Below, in pieces: positions 33,701 to 44,900 of a stretch of DNA of 64,000 nt. How positions within the stretch are numbered: position 1 is the stretch's first letter; the number at the start of each line of letters is the position of its first letter. The position numbers and the translations under genes were made by a program. Under the pieces are notes generated by a model, which saw only the letters and a list, made by a program, of their open reading frames with translations, was not told the DNA's origin and made no database searches. Source of the DNA: Aquila chrysaetos chrysaetos (lineage: Eukaryota > Chordata > Aves > Accipitriformes > Accipitridae); the NCBI RefSeq assembly GCF_900496995.4, contig NC_044006.1:23334214-23398213 (forward strand), read 5' to 3'.

Positions 33701-36345
33701 CTGTATTTGCACAGTAGTCTGCCTACTATACAATATTTTGCAGAAACATCCTTATCCAGGAGTTTGACTGCACATTCAGATTTCAGTTTATAAGACTGAA
33801 GCTTGCTACTTCCCTTTCCACCCCTCAAAATACTGCAAAATTAGTTAAGAAGGCCACTAGTACTAACTTGTCTTTACATATGAATTAACTTTGAGGTATT
33901 GTGTTCTGAAGAGTTTAAACTCAAGTTTCTGGTGATGAAAAGCCAACATCCATTTCACAAAGAAACCATATGTATGAAGGGCAACCAGGTTTTGTGGCCA
34001 AGATTTGATAAGCCAGTTACTGACACACCACGTAGTCAAAGCAAAACACTAGTTCATAGTAGACTATATATCAAGCAAGCAGCCCAGCCTATTTATTGCT
34101 TAGGCAAGAAAAAGGAAGCTTGGTTTACTAAGGCTGTAACAATTTGAAGTATTTTCTCAATCAAGCTTTACTTGGTATTAAATCCTTGCTTTTAGAAGCT
34201 ATTGTGCATTGCATTGTCCTTTCCATCAACATGTTTTTACTTATTTCTCCCCTAGACTCTTTGAAATGATCAGCCATGCAGACCAACATGAACATTCCCA
34301 CATCAATCAGTTTATACCTAAACAGAAAATATGTGAACTAACAGCCAAGCAAATATGACATTTCTTTAGAACAACCCCAGAACGGCAAGACACTCGACAT
34401 GATTTTATACCAAATGGCTGAATTTAGAGACCCTTAAAGCCTGATCTTAACACCTAAGTAGCCTAATTTTCAACAGTACCAGACATTAGGCAATCAACAC
34501 AGTAGCCACATACCTGCAGCTGTCAGCACCTTTTTATTCAAAGTGCAAGATTAACATTAGGTTCCCGGACTGTCAGTCACTTGAAATTCACATTATAACT
34601 TAGCCCAATAAACACCAGTAAGTTTTGCTCTTTGTGCTGTTTTAAAGCCTTGCAGTAGTACCTTTTTGTCATTCAGAAGCAAAATCATAATGGGTAAATT
34701 GCTCTCTGGTGTGTCCAAACTTACTATCAAGAAAACCCCAATACTCTTTCAGGTAGTTTTCTGTCTTTGCCTTTACTATAGTCTCAGCACATAAAGATCC
34801 TGTTTTACTAAAACCCCTCCTTGATTTCCGTCCATCGACCTCAGCATACCAGCCCAACCTCTTTCCATTCACCACTTGCATACTTTGGGGGATGGGAGGA
34901 CCACAGATGTCTGGAATATACAGAATGTCAGAACAATGGCTGCTCCATGAGAAAGAGATCAAGAAGTAGCTGATTACAAAGATCAACACTGCTGTTCCTA
35001 AAGCCACAAGTTTCCCGTAGTACCTTCACAGCCTGTCCTATCTTCCCAGAAGGGATAAATCTCCAGTAGATGTTTTCAGGAAGAGATTCAAAAAGAAGCA
35101 GCCCGACGTCCTACATCAAGTTTTAGCTGGGGAAGAATTTAAGGTTTTTCTACATTTAAGAAACCTCACTGTTCCAGGAGCAGCTAATCATGCACAAAAG
35201 AGAGGTGAACTAAGCTTTTCAGGGGGGAAAAAAAAAAAAAAACCAAGACAAAACCACACCACATATGGAGCTCCCTGTTCCACGGGAAATCAGAAACAAG
35301 TGCCCTATATTCTACTGGGAGTAACAGCAAGTTGCTTCACACACCTCAAAAGTGCGTTAGTTTGGGAGGCTGGAGCCGCCGTCGCCCCCCCCAGTCGGCC
35401 ACCAGAAAGCAGCAGGCACTTCCCCTTGCAGCATGCGAGCCCCCACACTGCCCAAGTCATTCGCTACAAGACTCTGGTAACGTGGGTGTTAAAAACTTAA
35501 TTTGATTGCTCCCAGCTCCGGGGACCTTCATTTAGGTAACACCCAGAAAAAGCATAACCTCTCCAGCAAATATGCATGCAACTAAGACCGAAAACCCACA
35601 AGGCAACAGATTAGTTATCTCCCGCTGACTGCGGTGACCGTGATTAGTTAATTATATTCGGTACAAATAAACCCGTCCCCCGCTCTCTTCCCCCTCCTAT
35701 CACCAACGGTGGTCTGCAGCCCACCGGCAACTCAGTACCTCCTCCCGCCCTTTAAAAAGAAAAAAAAAAAAGGCAAAAAAAAAGGCACAAAGTACTCCGG
35801 CCTCGGCCGCAAACGCAGCCGGGAACAGAGACCCAGGGGGACCCGGGCGGTGGAGACTCGCCTTCTCCTACAGACCCGAGCAACCAGCCCCTGGCCCCAG
35901 GACGAGCTTCCCAAGAGACACCTCGGGAGCTGCAGCTGCCGCCTCCTGCAACCACGCAGCTGTCCGGACCTCCCAAAACAAGAGCCCTCTCCTCCTTTCC
36001 TGCTCCCACACCCACCACCCCCCCCCCGCCTCTCTCCCAGCCCCCCCCCTTCCCGCCTCGGCGCCGGGCACACCCTGGACCCCCCAACGGCCGCGGGACG
36101 CAGCGCCCGCCCGCCCCGGGGCACCGGCGGCCGCTGAGGGAAGAGGAAGGGAAGGGGGGGACCCGGCCTGGGCTCGCCCCGAGTTCCCGCAGGATAAAGT
36201 GGCACTAACGTTGTAGGGAAGCGAGAGCGCAGGGTCTCCCCGGGCTCCGGCTGCTGCTGCTGCCGCCCGGGCGATCCCGGTCCGGTCCGTCTTTCCTTCC
36301 TTGTCCCCCCTCCCCCGCCTCCTCCTCGCTCGGCTCTTTGCTTAC
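21736..36345 (-). other. CTNNB1 intron 1 (about 14.6 kb)
   Basis: This long first intron separates the CpG-island promoter from the first coding exon. It has no recognisable interspersed repeat over nearly its whole length. The plus strand is A/C-rich (for example 31321-31380 has 23 A, 16 C, 14 T, 7 G), so the transcript is U/G-rich. Open frames in it are short, and I support none as a gene. Its first kilobase (35370-36345) is part of the CpG island and includes two long G runs on the transcribed-sense strand. The upstream boundary depends on which donor exon 1 uses. Confidence 0.85.
36018..36055 (-). other. G-run cluster with quadruplex potential
   Basis: On the minus (CTNNB1 sense) strand this reads as G runs of about 3, 9, 3 and 10 separated by short loops. 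It lies about 400 nt downstream of the inferred start site. Such clusters can form G-quadruplexes or R-loops in nascent transcripts; that role is inference only. Confidence 0.5.
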
Positions 36346-36515
36346 GGCGGTGCCCCCGCCGCTCTCCTCCCGGGTGGCGACCGTACGAGGCGGCGGTGTT
36401 AGTCCCCTTGCCCCGAGCGCTGCTGCTGCTCCCACCGCCGAACCGAGCGAGAGGCTTAAAATGGCGTCGCTCACAAGGAGGTTCTTATAGTGAGCGTCGG
36501 GTTCGTCTGTATCCT
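36346..36515 (-). other. CTNNB1: CTNNB1 exon 1 (non-coding), boundaries approximate
   Basis: On the minus strand the sequence from AGGATACAG (36515) through TATAAGAACCTCCTTGTG to CGCCATTTTAAGCCTCTCG (about 36440) closely resembles the start of human CTNNB1 mRNA as I recall it. I placed the donor at GCC|GTAAGC (36345) as the best consensus; GTTAGT near 36211 is an alternative. There is no ATG in the exon as drawn. If transcription starts about 30 nt after the TATA element, the true 5' end is nearer 36455. Confidence 0.6.
36484..36489 (-). promoter_or_regulatory. CTNNB1 TATA-like element (TATAAG)
   Basis: The minus strand reads CTATAAGAACC. Human CTNNB1 has TTATAAGAGC at the matching position. 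It lies within the CpG island, about 30 nt before the conserved CCATTTTAAGCC block, the usual spacing from TATA box to start site. Confidence 0.6.
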
Positions 36516-37472
36516 GCCGCCGCGGCCGGGCGCAGCGCGCAGCATTCCACAGGCACCCAGCGCACAGGGCAGGGGGAGGAGAAATAGTGCCCGGCTCCCA
36601 GGGCGGAGGGAGACAGAGAGCAGCAGCGGCGGGGAAGCGGCTACGAGCGGGGGGAAGGCCGTGGCGGCGTCGGCGTCGGCGCCGCGGCGGGGGGAGGCGG
36701 GCGGGATGGACTGAGGCGAGCTGGCGGTGTGAGGGGCTGGGGGAGGACAGCGGAGACACCTTGTTCCGGAGGTGGGAAAAAAGGATCCGAGTTCCCGGTT
36801 GGGAGAGAAGTTGCTGCCTGAGGGTGGAGTAGAGGCGGCGGGGGAGGGGGTGCAGCTGAGGGGATTAGCCCGGGGTCCCGCTTTTTTGGGGAGAGGAGGG
36901 GGTGCGATAGGCGAGCGTGACACCCTCCCACCCCCCTTTAATTTGGCGTTTCGTTGCCTAGGGATTTTATTTTTTTTTTGTTTTGGGTTGTTTGGGGGGG
37001 GGCGCTTTTTTTTTAAACGCACGCCACCAACTGTAGCGAAACTCCGTCCTCTCAAACGCTTGTGTCGCCAAGTGCGGGGACGCTGCCGGGCTGCTTTGAG
37101 GAAAACCGGCCCCGGCCCCGGGCTGGGGCAGCAGCCCGCCCAGCTGCCGCCCCGGCCCGGTCCGGCGGGGAGGCCGGGGCAGCCGGGGAAGGTGGCGGCG
37201 GGGCCCGCTCACGTCGGCGGAAACGCGCTCCGCTCTGCCCTTGTAAATATTTGTCAGGAAGCAGTTGCCAAAGAAAGTATCTCGTTATGCAATTTATTTA
37301 TTTTTTTATGGAAGAAGCGAGCTTCCTCCCCACCCCCCCAACACCTCCTCCTCCTCGCCCGCCCCTCGCCTCTTCAGCGAGTCGTAAAAACAGGAAAATA
37401 TTATGAATTGCACAAGGTTTTTCGCGGCGTGCAGAGCCCTGTGAAGGCACGTATGTGGCAGCCTGTTCCTCG

Positions 37473-37556
37473 GCGTGCACGGGCTTGCACAGCAAAATGT
37501 TTTACAGACTTTCTGCGTGTACCGTCTTGCATGGCAAAGTTTCTTTAACAGACCGG
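37473..37556 (+). repeat. Two-copy imperfect direct repeat (period about 42 nt)
   Basis: Copy 1 starts GCGTGCACGGGCTTGCACAG (37473) and copy 2 starts GCGTGTACCGTCTTGCATGG (37515). Both continue with GCAAA, a T-rich stretch and ACAGAC. Identity is about three quarters by eye. It lies just beyond the CpG island and is followed directly by a G run. Confidence 0.6.
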
Positions 37557-37569
37557 GGGGGGGGGGGGG
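37555..37569 (+). repeat. Poly(G) tract, 15 nt
   Basis: An uninterrupted G run directly after the two-copy repeat. Length may be unreliable, as such tracts sequence poorly. Confidence 0.8.
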
Positions 37570-38727
37570 AAATCCACGCACATACCCCCCTCTACATGGA
37601 ACAAGGACCGTGTATCCTAACATGTTTATGTAAAACATCCATTGCTAGTGAAAGATGGATTTTTTTTTTTTTCTTTTTTCCTCCAGTATAAATTTGCTTT
37701 GGCACTAGCGGGTGTTGGGGGTTGAATTCTTGGTCCCAGGCTGGAGGGCTTTGTGCAGCCCCTCATTCCCCACCAGCCTCCAGCTTCTGTGGTTCTTGAA
37801 GCGGGAAGATGGGCAGTTCACGGAGGGGCCACCTTTATACCTGTTTTTCCACTGATAATACCGTTTTAAACAGGCTCTGAGTTTCTACTCAGGAAGTTAA
37901 GGATATTTTTTTTTCTGTTGATTTATTGAGTAATGTGTTAGACTAAAGGAGCCTCTTCTACAGTGCTACTTGATTTTCACATCAGCTGCTTTTTTTTGAG
38001 TCGGTGCTTTTTAAAACAGGGGATTTCTCCCTGGGGAGGGGGGGGGGAACATTGTAGGGCTTGCTGCACACAGAGGCACCCTAACCCTCACAGGTGGACC
38101 TGGCATGGGTGGCAGGGGGCCATAACCCAGTGGGACAAGTGCAGAAGAGGGGTCCTTAGTCTGAGGGTTAGCTGTCACTACTAAAATGGCTCTGGGAAGG
38201 CAGTGGTGATTAAAAAAAATCCTTGTTTCCTCCCCGCTCCCTCCTGCCGTTGCAGGGCACACAGCAATCGTCCACCCACCAGCCTCCCTGTGCAGTGGGC
38301 AACCTCCAGTCCCCACTAGTAAGGAAATTAAATGCCACCTGGACAACCCTGAAGTCGGAGGTTCGGGAAATACAGCTTTCCTTGTTGTGCTCTTTTCTCT
38401 TAGGACAGTTGCCCATTTTAACAATGCTGGCCAAAAGGAGGGCGAGAACAAGGGCAACCATCGGCAAGAGTCGGCAAAGCAAATCCTGCTGGATCAGGGC
38501 CAGCGGGCTGTGAATGCTCATCACCTTCCAGGGGAATTACTTGGCGCAGCTGTGAGCAGAAGGACATTGCCGTTCTTGACACCAGAAGTTTGATTCCAAT
38601 TTACGATAAGAGTCAGAGAAAGTATTCCTGGAGATTGGGTTAGGCATTAAAAAAAAAAAAGGAAAGGGTGTGTGAGGAAGAGTTAATTTCTTTGTCCACC
38701 TCCCTTTCCCAGCTGCCTTCCTCAACA

Positions 38728-38858
38728 ACCTTGGGAAAATCTGCTCTGCCTCGATTTCACCCTCTGTAAAATGGGAATAGTAATACTGACAGACCCCTCC
38801 TTTTAGATCCCTGGATCAAAGGTACTATATAAGTTCAAAGTGCTGTTTCCATAGGACA
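38728..38858 (+). mobile_element. MIR-like SINE fossil
   Basis: In order it has CAACAACCTTGGGAAAATCT, a CTCTGTAAAATGGGAATAGT segment, TAATACTGACAGA, and a tail GGTACTATATAAGTTCAAAG. This is the layout of amniote MIR/CORE-SINE sequences, which share the CTGTAAAATGGG and CTATATAA words. It is strongly diverged, so it is an old insertion. Ends are approximate. Confidence 0.65.
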
Positions 38859-39153
38859 TTATTGCCAAATTCCCTATAAGCAATTCCATTGGGTACTTGA
38901 TAACAACAGTAGAATCAGTCAAACGCCCTTGATGTGTTGCATGGTCCCAGATACCTTTCAGAGCCTCTTTGTGTGCCATCCCACCCCCTGAGGTCTGCAG
39001 GGATGGGGCTTTTGGAGCCTGGATTTTGCAGGAGCAGGAGGGGTACAGTCTGTGTCTTTGCTTCTGGCCCCTGAACTATGGACCGCTTTTCTTTTTGACC
39101 TGAGGAGGACAACTGGAACTAGCCCTTTTAAAAACAGGTTTAAAACATACAAC

Positions 39154-39176
39154 TTATATATATATATATATATATA
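39154..39176. repeat. (TA)n microsatellite
   Basis: About 11 TA units between short A- and T-rich flanks. Confidence 0.9.
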
Positions 39177-42100
39177 AAAATTTCATAAAACCTTTAGTAC
39201 ATAATGCTAAACTCTTGTTGATTTTTGGTTGCTTTACTCTTGCATGGTTTGTTGTCATTTTAATCTGTTTGTTTCACTGCAAAGTGGTTAGGATGCTTTT
39301 GGATCTAGACACATTGCTAATAGAAATTTGGTTCATGTTAGCTTTGCAATTTTTAGCTATTAGGCAGCTAAACATTTTCTAAAATTTCACATTTTTAAAA
39401 AATAAAACTACCCCAGGAAAACTAATACCTTAATAGCTGGAAGTGTTGCAATTATGATTAACTCTAACTCGTAATACTGTTCTTTCAATTATAAAAATGT
39501 TTCTAAAATACATTTTGTGTTTCTAATTTTTCTAAAATAGTGTGTTACGGTCCACTATCAAAACAAGAAGAGTAAATGCTATATCAGATATTACAATGCG
39601 GGGCTTTGTGAGTAAATTCACAAACAGTCCGGTTATTCTTCCTCTTCTACTTTTTTTCTTTCCCCCCATAAGAAGCACTAAGTGTGTATATGCAGCTTCA
39701 GAAGTTTCCTTAGAGCTCTTTTATACTTTAATAGGTTTGTTTTGGTGGCTATTTGCTAGACGAGTATGCTGCAGACATATTTTTTTCAAAAGGTCAAGCA
39801 GTCTCCTAACATGTCCATTGTGTATCACTGCAGTAAGAAATCCTCAGTGCAAAGGAGAGCTTCATGGTTAAATTTTAAAAGATAATGATTTAAATCTTTT
39901 TGTTAGCCTCTTTTTTTACATCCTTAGTACTGCTTTTGGAGAGTCAACTTTTAACGCGGTAGAAAGCAGGGAGCCCATTAATTAAAAATACCAAACAGCT
40001 AAAGCTAAGCTTAGTTGGTCACCTTTCCTTCTGAAATCCTGTGATTTAGCTATGTTTGTAAGGAACATAGTATTGAATGAGTAGCCATGGCACTAATATA
40101 AGGACAAAGCAAAATTACCAATTACGGAAACATCTAGGGCTCTGGGCCTGAATCTTTGATTTCCCATATGGATCTTAAAAATGTATGCATAATTGGCTTC
40201 TAACCATGCATACTCTACGAACATATTCAAGAATCAACTACAGATATTTTTTCAGACATTGACTAAATATATATCCACTTGTCAGCAAAAAAAAATACAT
40301 CATTCTGATGCTCTTAAAAAAAAGAAAAAAATAAAAGGAATCTTCCAGCGAAGGGAAGTTGTAGTGTATTAGAAAAGTCACATATTTTCACTTTCATACA
40401 GGAGTGAAGGGGAAAAGAGAGGCGATGCTTGCAATATTTAAGCACTCTTTGAGATACAGGACTAATCAATGTAACTTCTGCCTCGTATTGGAGACGTTCG
40501 GTTTATTAATACACATCAGAATCTTTGCTATGTTAAAGCAAATACCTGTGCCATTTCAGAAAAAAAAAAATGTTCTTTATGGACAAAGAGAAAGAGAATT
40601 GGCCAAACTCAAAATTCTGGTGAGATTTCACTTTTCTCAGAAATTATACAAAAAATTATGTGAATGCGTAACTCTGGGTCATTTTGAAGGAGAGACCCTA
40701 CAAAATGTTAATAAATTAGTATAGAAGATACTGATCAAAACATGTTGTTAACTGGTTGGAATGATGTAGTAGTCTATAAATGTTGCTTCAAGCATTGGAA
40801 ATAGAATTGTCATTGGCGACTAATTTGATTTAAAAACAAAAAAAGTTATTCTTTCCCTCAGTGTTCCTGTTTTGGATATAAGCAATGTGCCTTAATGTTT
40901 CCCTCTTTAATTCAGTACATGTGAATGCCTTCATCGGTTTAACTTTATTTATCAGGTATGTTTCAGAAACTGAAAAAAGTCTCCAGCTGATTTAGCAGCT
41001 GAGGCATTACTCATCAGAATATCTGATTACTGGCGTATTAAGCAGTGGAACAGAATAAACATGAAGCATTGCATCCGCCAACACATATAGTTTAATTACT
41101 ACTAACCAAACAAATACCAAGATGGCTTTATATTCAAAATTTATTGCATGATCATGTAAACAGAAATCCACAATATTGATCCTTTTCAAAATGTTGTCAT
41201 TATCAAGTAAACTGCAGCACTTAAGTTTGCCTTTAAAATTTCTCTGTGTGCTTGTCTCTTAATGATTATGGGTCTCATACTCCTCATTTAAAACAACTGC
41301 AATGCTTGTGTTCAGGCACCCTGGCAGAAAAACTGGCCAGAAACACAGGCGAAAACAGTAACAGTCGCAGAGGTGTGACACCTGCCGCCTTCTTCCCTAA
41401 TCAAACTCTGTCCACATGAAACCCGTGATTTCTCAGAGTTGTAACCCTTTAATTGTCAATTCTCTAAATATATAGCTGTACTCGTATAGACAGCTGTCTT
41501 TAAAAAGGTAGTTGATACATACATTTTGCCTTTTTCTTTCAGTAGCTTTAGGCCAGATTTCCTTATTCTGAGTAATTGATTCTAATATGTAATCTTAAAA
41601 CATAAGACAGTAAATTACTAAGACCTGATTTTTCTGTTCAGACCACTCTTTCTTAATTACTGTGCAGTCTGAAGATATGAGAGCATCAGGGTAGGAGTTT
41701 CATTTGAGCAAATCTCCAAACAGGCTGTGCATGGACTAGGGCGTCGGATTTTCCTTACGCCACAGAAAAATTTCCTCTTCCCTTCCTAGCTGAAAACCCT
41801 GAGCAGCTGTAAACACATCTTGCTATCTGGAGGCTTGGCTCCCCTAACGCAGTCCAGTCATCTTAAGAATCCACTGGTCAAATGAATTTCAGTGGCTGGT
41901 AATGAAAATTTTCCTCAAAGCCTGCAGCATGGAGGTAGTAGTTGTAGCATTTCTGCAGTTATGGCAAGGAAACACTGTATTTCTTAACGTCTTGGTTCTC
42001 AATTTCTCACCTGCATGAAATATGGGTAACACCATACTCCAGGCATATTTACGGACACCATTGAAGAAAGGGTAGGAGCGATGGAGACAACAGCTAGAAA

Positions 42101-44900
42101 CTCCAACGCCACAACGTGATTACAGTATGTTTTCCTTTCCTTGTTCTTTCACTTCATAGTAAATTTCATTCCAGCTCTTAGAAATCATCATTCTTTCCCC
42201 CTTTTTATTTCAAAATGGTTGCATATTTTTCATTCACGAAAAGGTTAAAGGCGTTTCCCCATCGCAGGAGGGATTATCTTACCAGAGGATTCTGGGACTG
42301 CAGATGTATACTGCGGCAAAATCCTAAATTCATCGGCAAAAAAAAAATCATTTCCAGACCCCAGCTGCTAAAAATAATAGAATTATAGTAAATCATTGAT
42401 AAGATTAAAACATAAAGCCATTTTTATGTTCCAAAGTGCTCTAAAACATGAGTCTTTTCTCTTAGTTCATTTCTTAAATAATGCAAATTTTAAAGTAGCC
42501 TTTCTATCCCAAGCACGCAGCGCCATGAAATCGATAATTTTTGATCTTTTGGTTAGTAGGCAACATGGTGAGCTATTGCAGTGACTGCAGGCAGCAGACA
42601 TGTTCTTGTCAGCTAAAAATTTTCATATTGTTTTTGAGTCCATGGAGATTTGTGGATGGGATACAGCCAGTTATAGCTTCAGCTTGCACTTTGCTGGGGG
42701 GACGTAAACCAGCACTGTTTTAGATGCGTGTATAGATATAGATATATGTTTTAAAAACAAGAAGCATTACTGGATTTTAAACAAAAAATTATGTAAAAAG
42801 AATGGCTGGTGTGATTATAATCGCATCATGCAGGGTCCACGGTTTCCATTTAGTGAAATTTCGCAGAGGGCAACTTCTTAAGAACATCCCTGCTGTGCAG
42901 AGTGAAAAGCATGAACAAACCAAAGACAGAATTCATCTGTGTTTATATTTTACAGACAATGAAAAACCTACTCTTTGTATGCCTTTTTTTCCACCTTATT
43001 ATTTCACGAAAACTGCAGCATTTTCCCCGCCCCCACCCGAACACTCACCACCCCAGCACTGCGGTGTTCGGTGTTTCTTTCTTTCTTTCTTTTTTTCCAC
43101 CTCTTCTTCTTCTTTTTTGCTTTCACAAATTCTGCACGCGCCATCTTTGTCTATTGTTACTCTTTTCTAATTTCTCTTGCCCATTCTCTTTCAAATCAGC
43201 TAATAAACAGAAGGCTAAATGCCTGATCAATGCTTATGTGTTATATTCTCCTGATCTTTTTCTGAGAAGTAAAATTTAAAAAAACGCAAACCAACACCCC
43301 ACGCCCCAAAATTTCTGTATTACCATAACCTGTTGTATACAGTGGTGATAAAAAACATTATTAACATAATAGCAACAGCTGCAGCCTAAATAGAAGCTAT
43401 GAGATAATAAATGTGCTACAACAAATTAATTTGCTGCAGGTGCTTGTGCTCTGAACTGCGTAACCCAAGCCATTTCAAGTCTGAATACAATTATTATTCC
43501 CCCCACACGCTAAAACAAAGTGCAGAGTGAAATGTCCTGTTATTATAAATATCTTGTCCTGTCCCCCGAACATTTTCACCACCAGCGAAGAGTGGAAGAA
43601 AGGATTTTAAAACCTTAGTAGAAAGCTGTGGCATTTAAAAATATTTAAAGAGGCTTCAAGTCATGTCCAGGCTTGAAGAGATAATGTCTGTTTATATATT
43701 AATTTGCACCTATTGTCTCTTAACCAGAGCTCTATAGGTAACGACGCACCGAGGTATAACATACGTGCAATTGGAAAGGCAGGGGCTGTAAACATCTCAT
43801 TAGTAACAGATGCATATTTGTGTGTGTTGGTGCTTCCATTTACTTCATTGCAGAGAAGAAAAACTCCTCTTTGCAATTTGGCTTGTATAATGTGCAGTGA
43901 ACTAAGCAGGGATTTTTACTGGTTTTTTCTGGTAAATATAGTGTTTATGGAAGCCAGGTTACTAGTTACCTTACAGGCATGCACCAGTAGCATGTTGCAG
44001 CATTCTTCAGACTACAAAGACAGGAAGTTAGATGAAGCCAAGTGATCTCTTTTCATTTGGGCACCATAATGTAAAAATTAACCATGTGCTTTTTTCTTTC
44101 TCTTTTTTTTTCCTGCCTTTTTTTACTGCTCACAAACCTAATTGTCTGAAACCTGGTGAAAAGGCAAAATTATGGGCTCAGTTGTGCTGACTTTACTAGC
44201 TTTTTCATTGCCACAGCGCACACAGCTTTTTTTTTTTCTTTGCAAATGTAATTAGAGAACTTGTGTGTTTTATAAGACAGATTATTCTCATGGAGTAACC
44301 TTGAAATGTTCTTTCTGTGATCTTAAAAAAAAAAAAAAGTATCATGTGTATCCTAAGAGAACTAATCAAACTAATTCCTCGCACAGGACACATTTCCTCT
44401 GTGTTTTGGCGTAGCTTTGTAGCAATCAGAGAAGCTCGACAGACCACTTGTGCTGAGGCACGGCGGATGCGGTGCTGTCTGGGAGGGTGCAGATAGAGAG
44501 GTACACTGAAACCCCACCGGTTGTGCAACCCTCGGTGGTGGTGATGAGTGCTTGCTCACATGAGTCGGCCTGGGGAGGTCAACTGGATTACTCATGAGTG
44601 AGTGCGATGTTGCACAACTCGTCCTTAAGCTAGAATTTGCATGTCTCAAATCCCTTTTACCCGAAGCAGAAAACGTATAATCAATTAAGCAAAGACGTAC
44701 ATACTGTGCTAGTGAAAATGGTTTTGGTTTTAATGCTGCTTTTGTATCAAACTCTTGCTTTGTTTTCTGCGGCTTCTCCATGTCTACTCCAAAGATCTGA
44801 TTTTTAAGTTATTAGTTGTTCTTTTCTCAGAGTAACAACTGGGACATGAATTCCTAAAATTGAGGCATTCATCTCCATAATGTTTCATGGTAATGTGTCT
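39177..44900. other. AT-rich intergenic region upstream of CTNNB1
   Basis: No gene, RNA gene or clear transposon recognised. Several stretches contain clustered transcription-factor-like words: 43330-43560 has TAATTA-like, E-box (CAGCTG), ATAATAAA and AACAAAG words; 42235-42295 has GGATTATC. These look like candidate conserved non-coding elements but conservation was not tested. A T/C-rich pyrimidine tract lies at 43075-43125. Confidence 0.45.

Larger units (their letters stand above)
35370..37250. promoter_or_regulatory. CpG island over the CTNNB1 promoter
   Basis: CpG dinucleotides are rare elsewhere in the window but dense here; positions 36661-36720 alone contain 12. The island covers the first kilobase of intron 1, exon 1 and about 0.75 kb upstream, with a second GC-rich core near 37080-37230. 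This is typical of a broadly expressed gene. Limits are by eye. Confidence 0.9.
37251..38727. other. Upstream flank of the CTNNB1 CpG island
   Basis: Apart from the 42-nt repeat pair and G tracts (37555-37569 and about 38037-38047), I see no gene or named repeat. Open frames on both strands are short and unrecognised. Confidence 0.6.

Noticed and set aside
34669..35007. 112-codon minus-strand frame in intron 1 with a hydrophobic N-terminus
   Set aside because: It is not recognisable as any family and has no splice or promoter context. It could be tested by conservation, but chance is likelier.
35732..36205. Overlapping 110-157-codon frames on both strands in the CpG island
   Set aside because: Several frames are open at once on both strands, as expected from base composition; the products are Arg/Gly/Pro runs.
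36205..36759. 184-codon minus-strand frame across CTNNB1 exon 1
   Set aside because: It runs through the promoter and the non-coding first exon. The product is low-complexity, and its ATG lies upstream of the inferred start site.
36772..37548. 258-codon open frame on the plus strand over the CpG island
   Set aside because: GC-rich DNA lacks stop codons by composition. The translation is low-complexity Arg, Gly and Pro followed by unrelated sequence, with no known domain.
44205..44781. Pair of overlapping minus-strand frames of 107 and 136 codons
   Set aside because: They overlap each other in different frames and contain homopolymer-derived Lys/Phe runs, with no recognisable domain.
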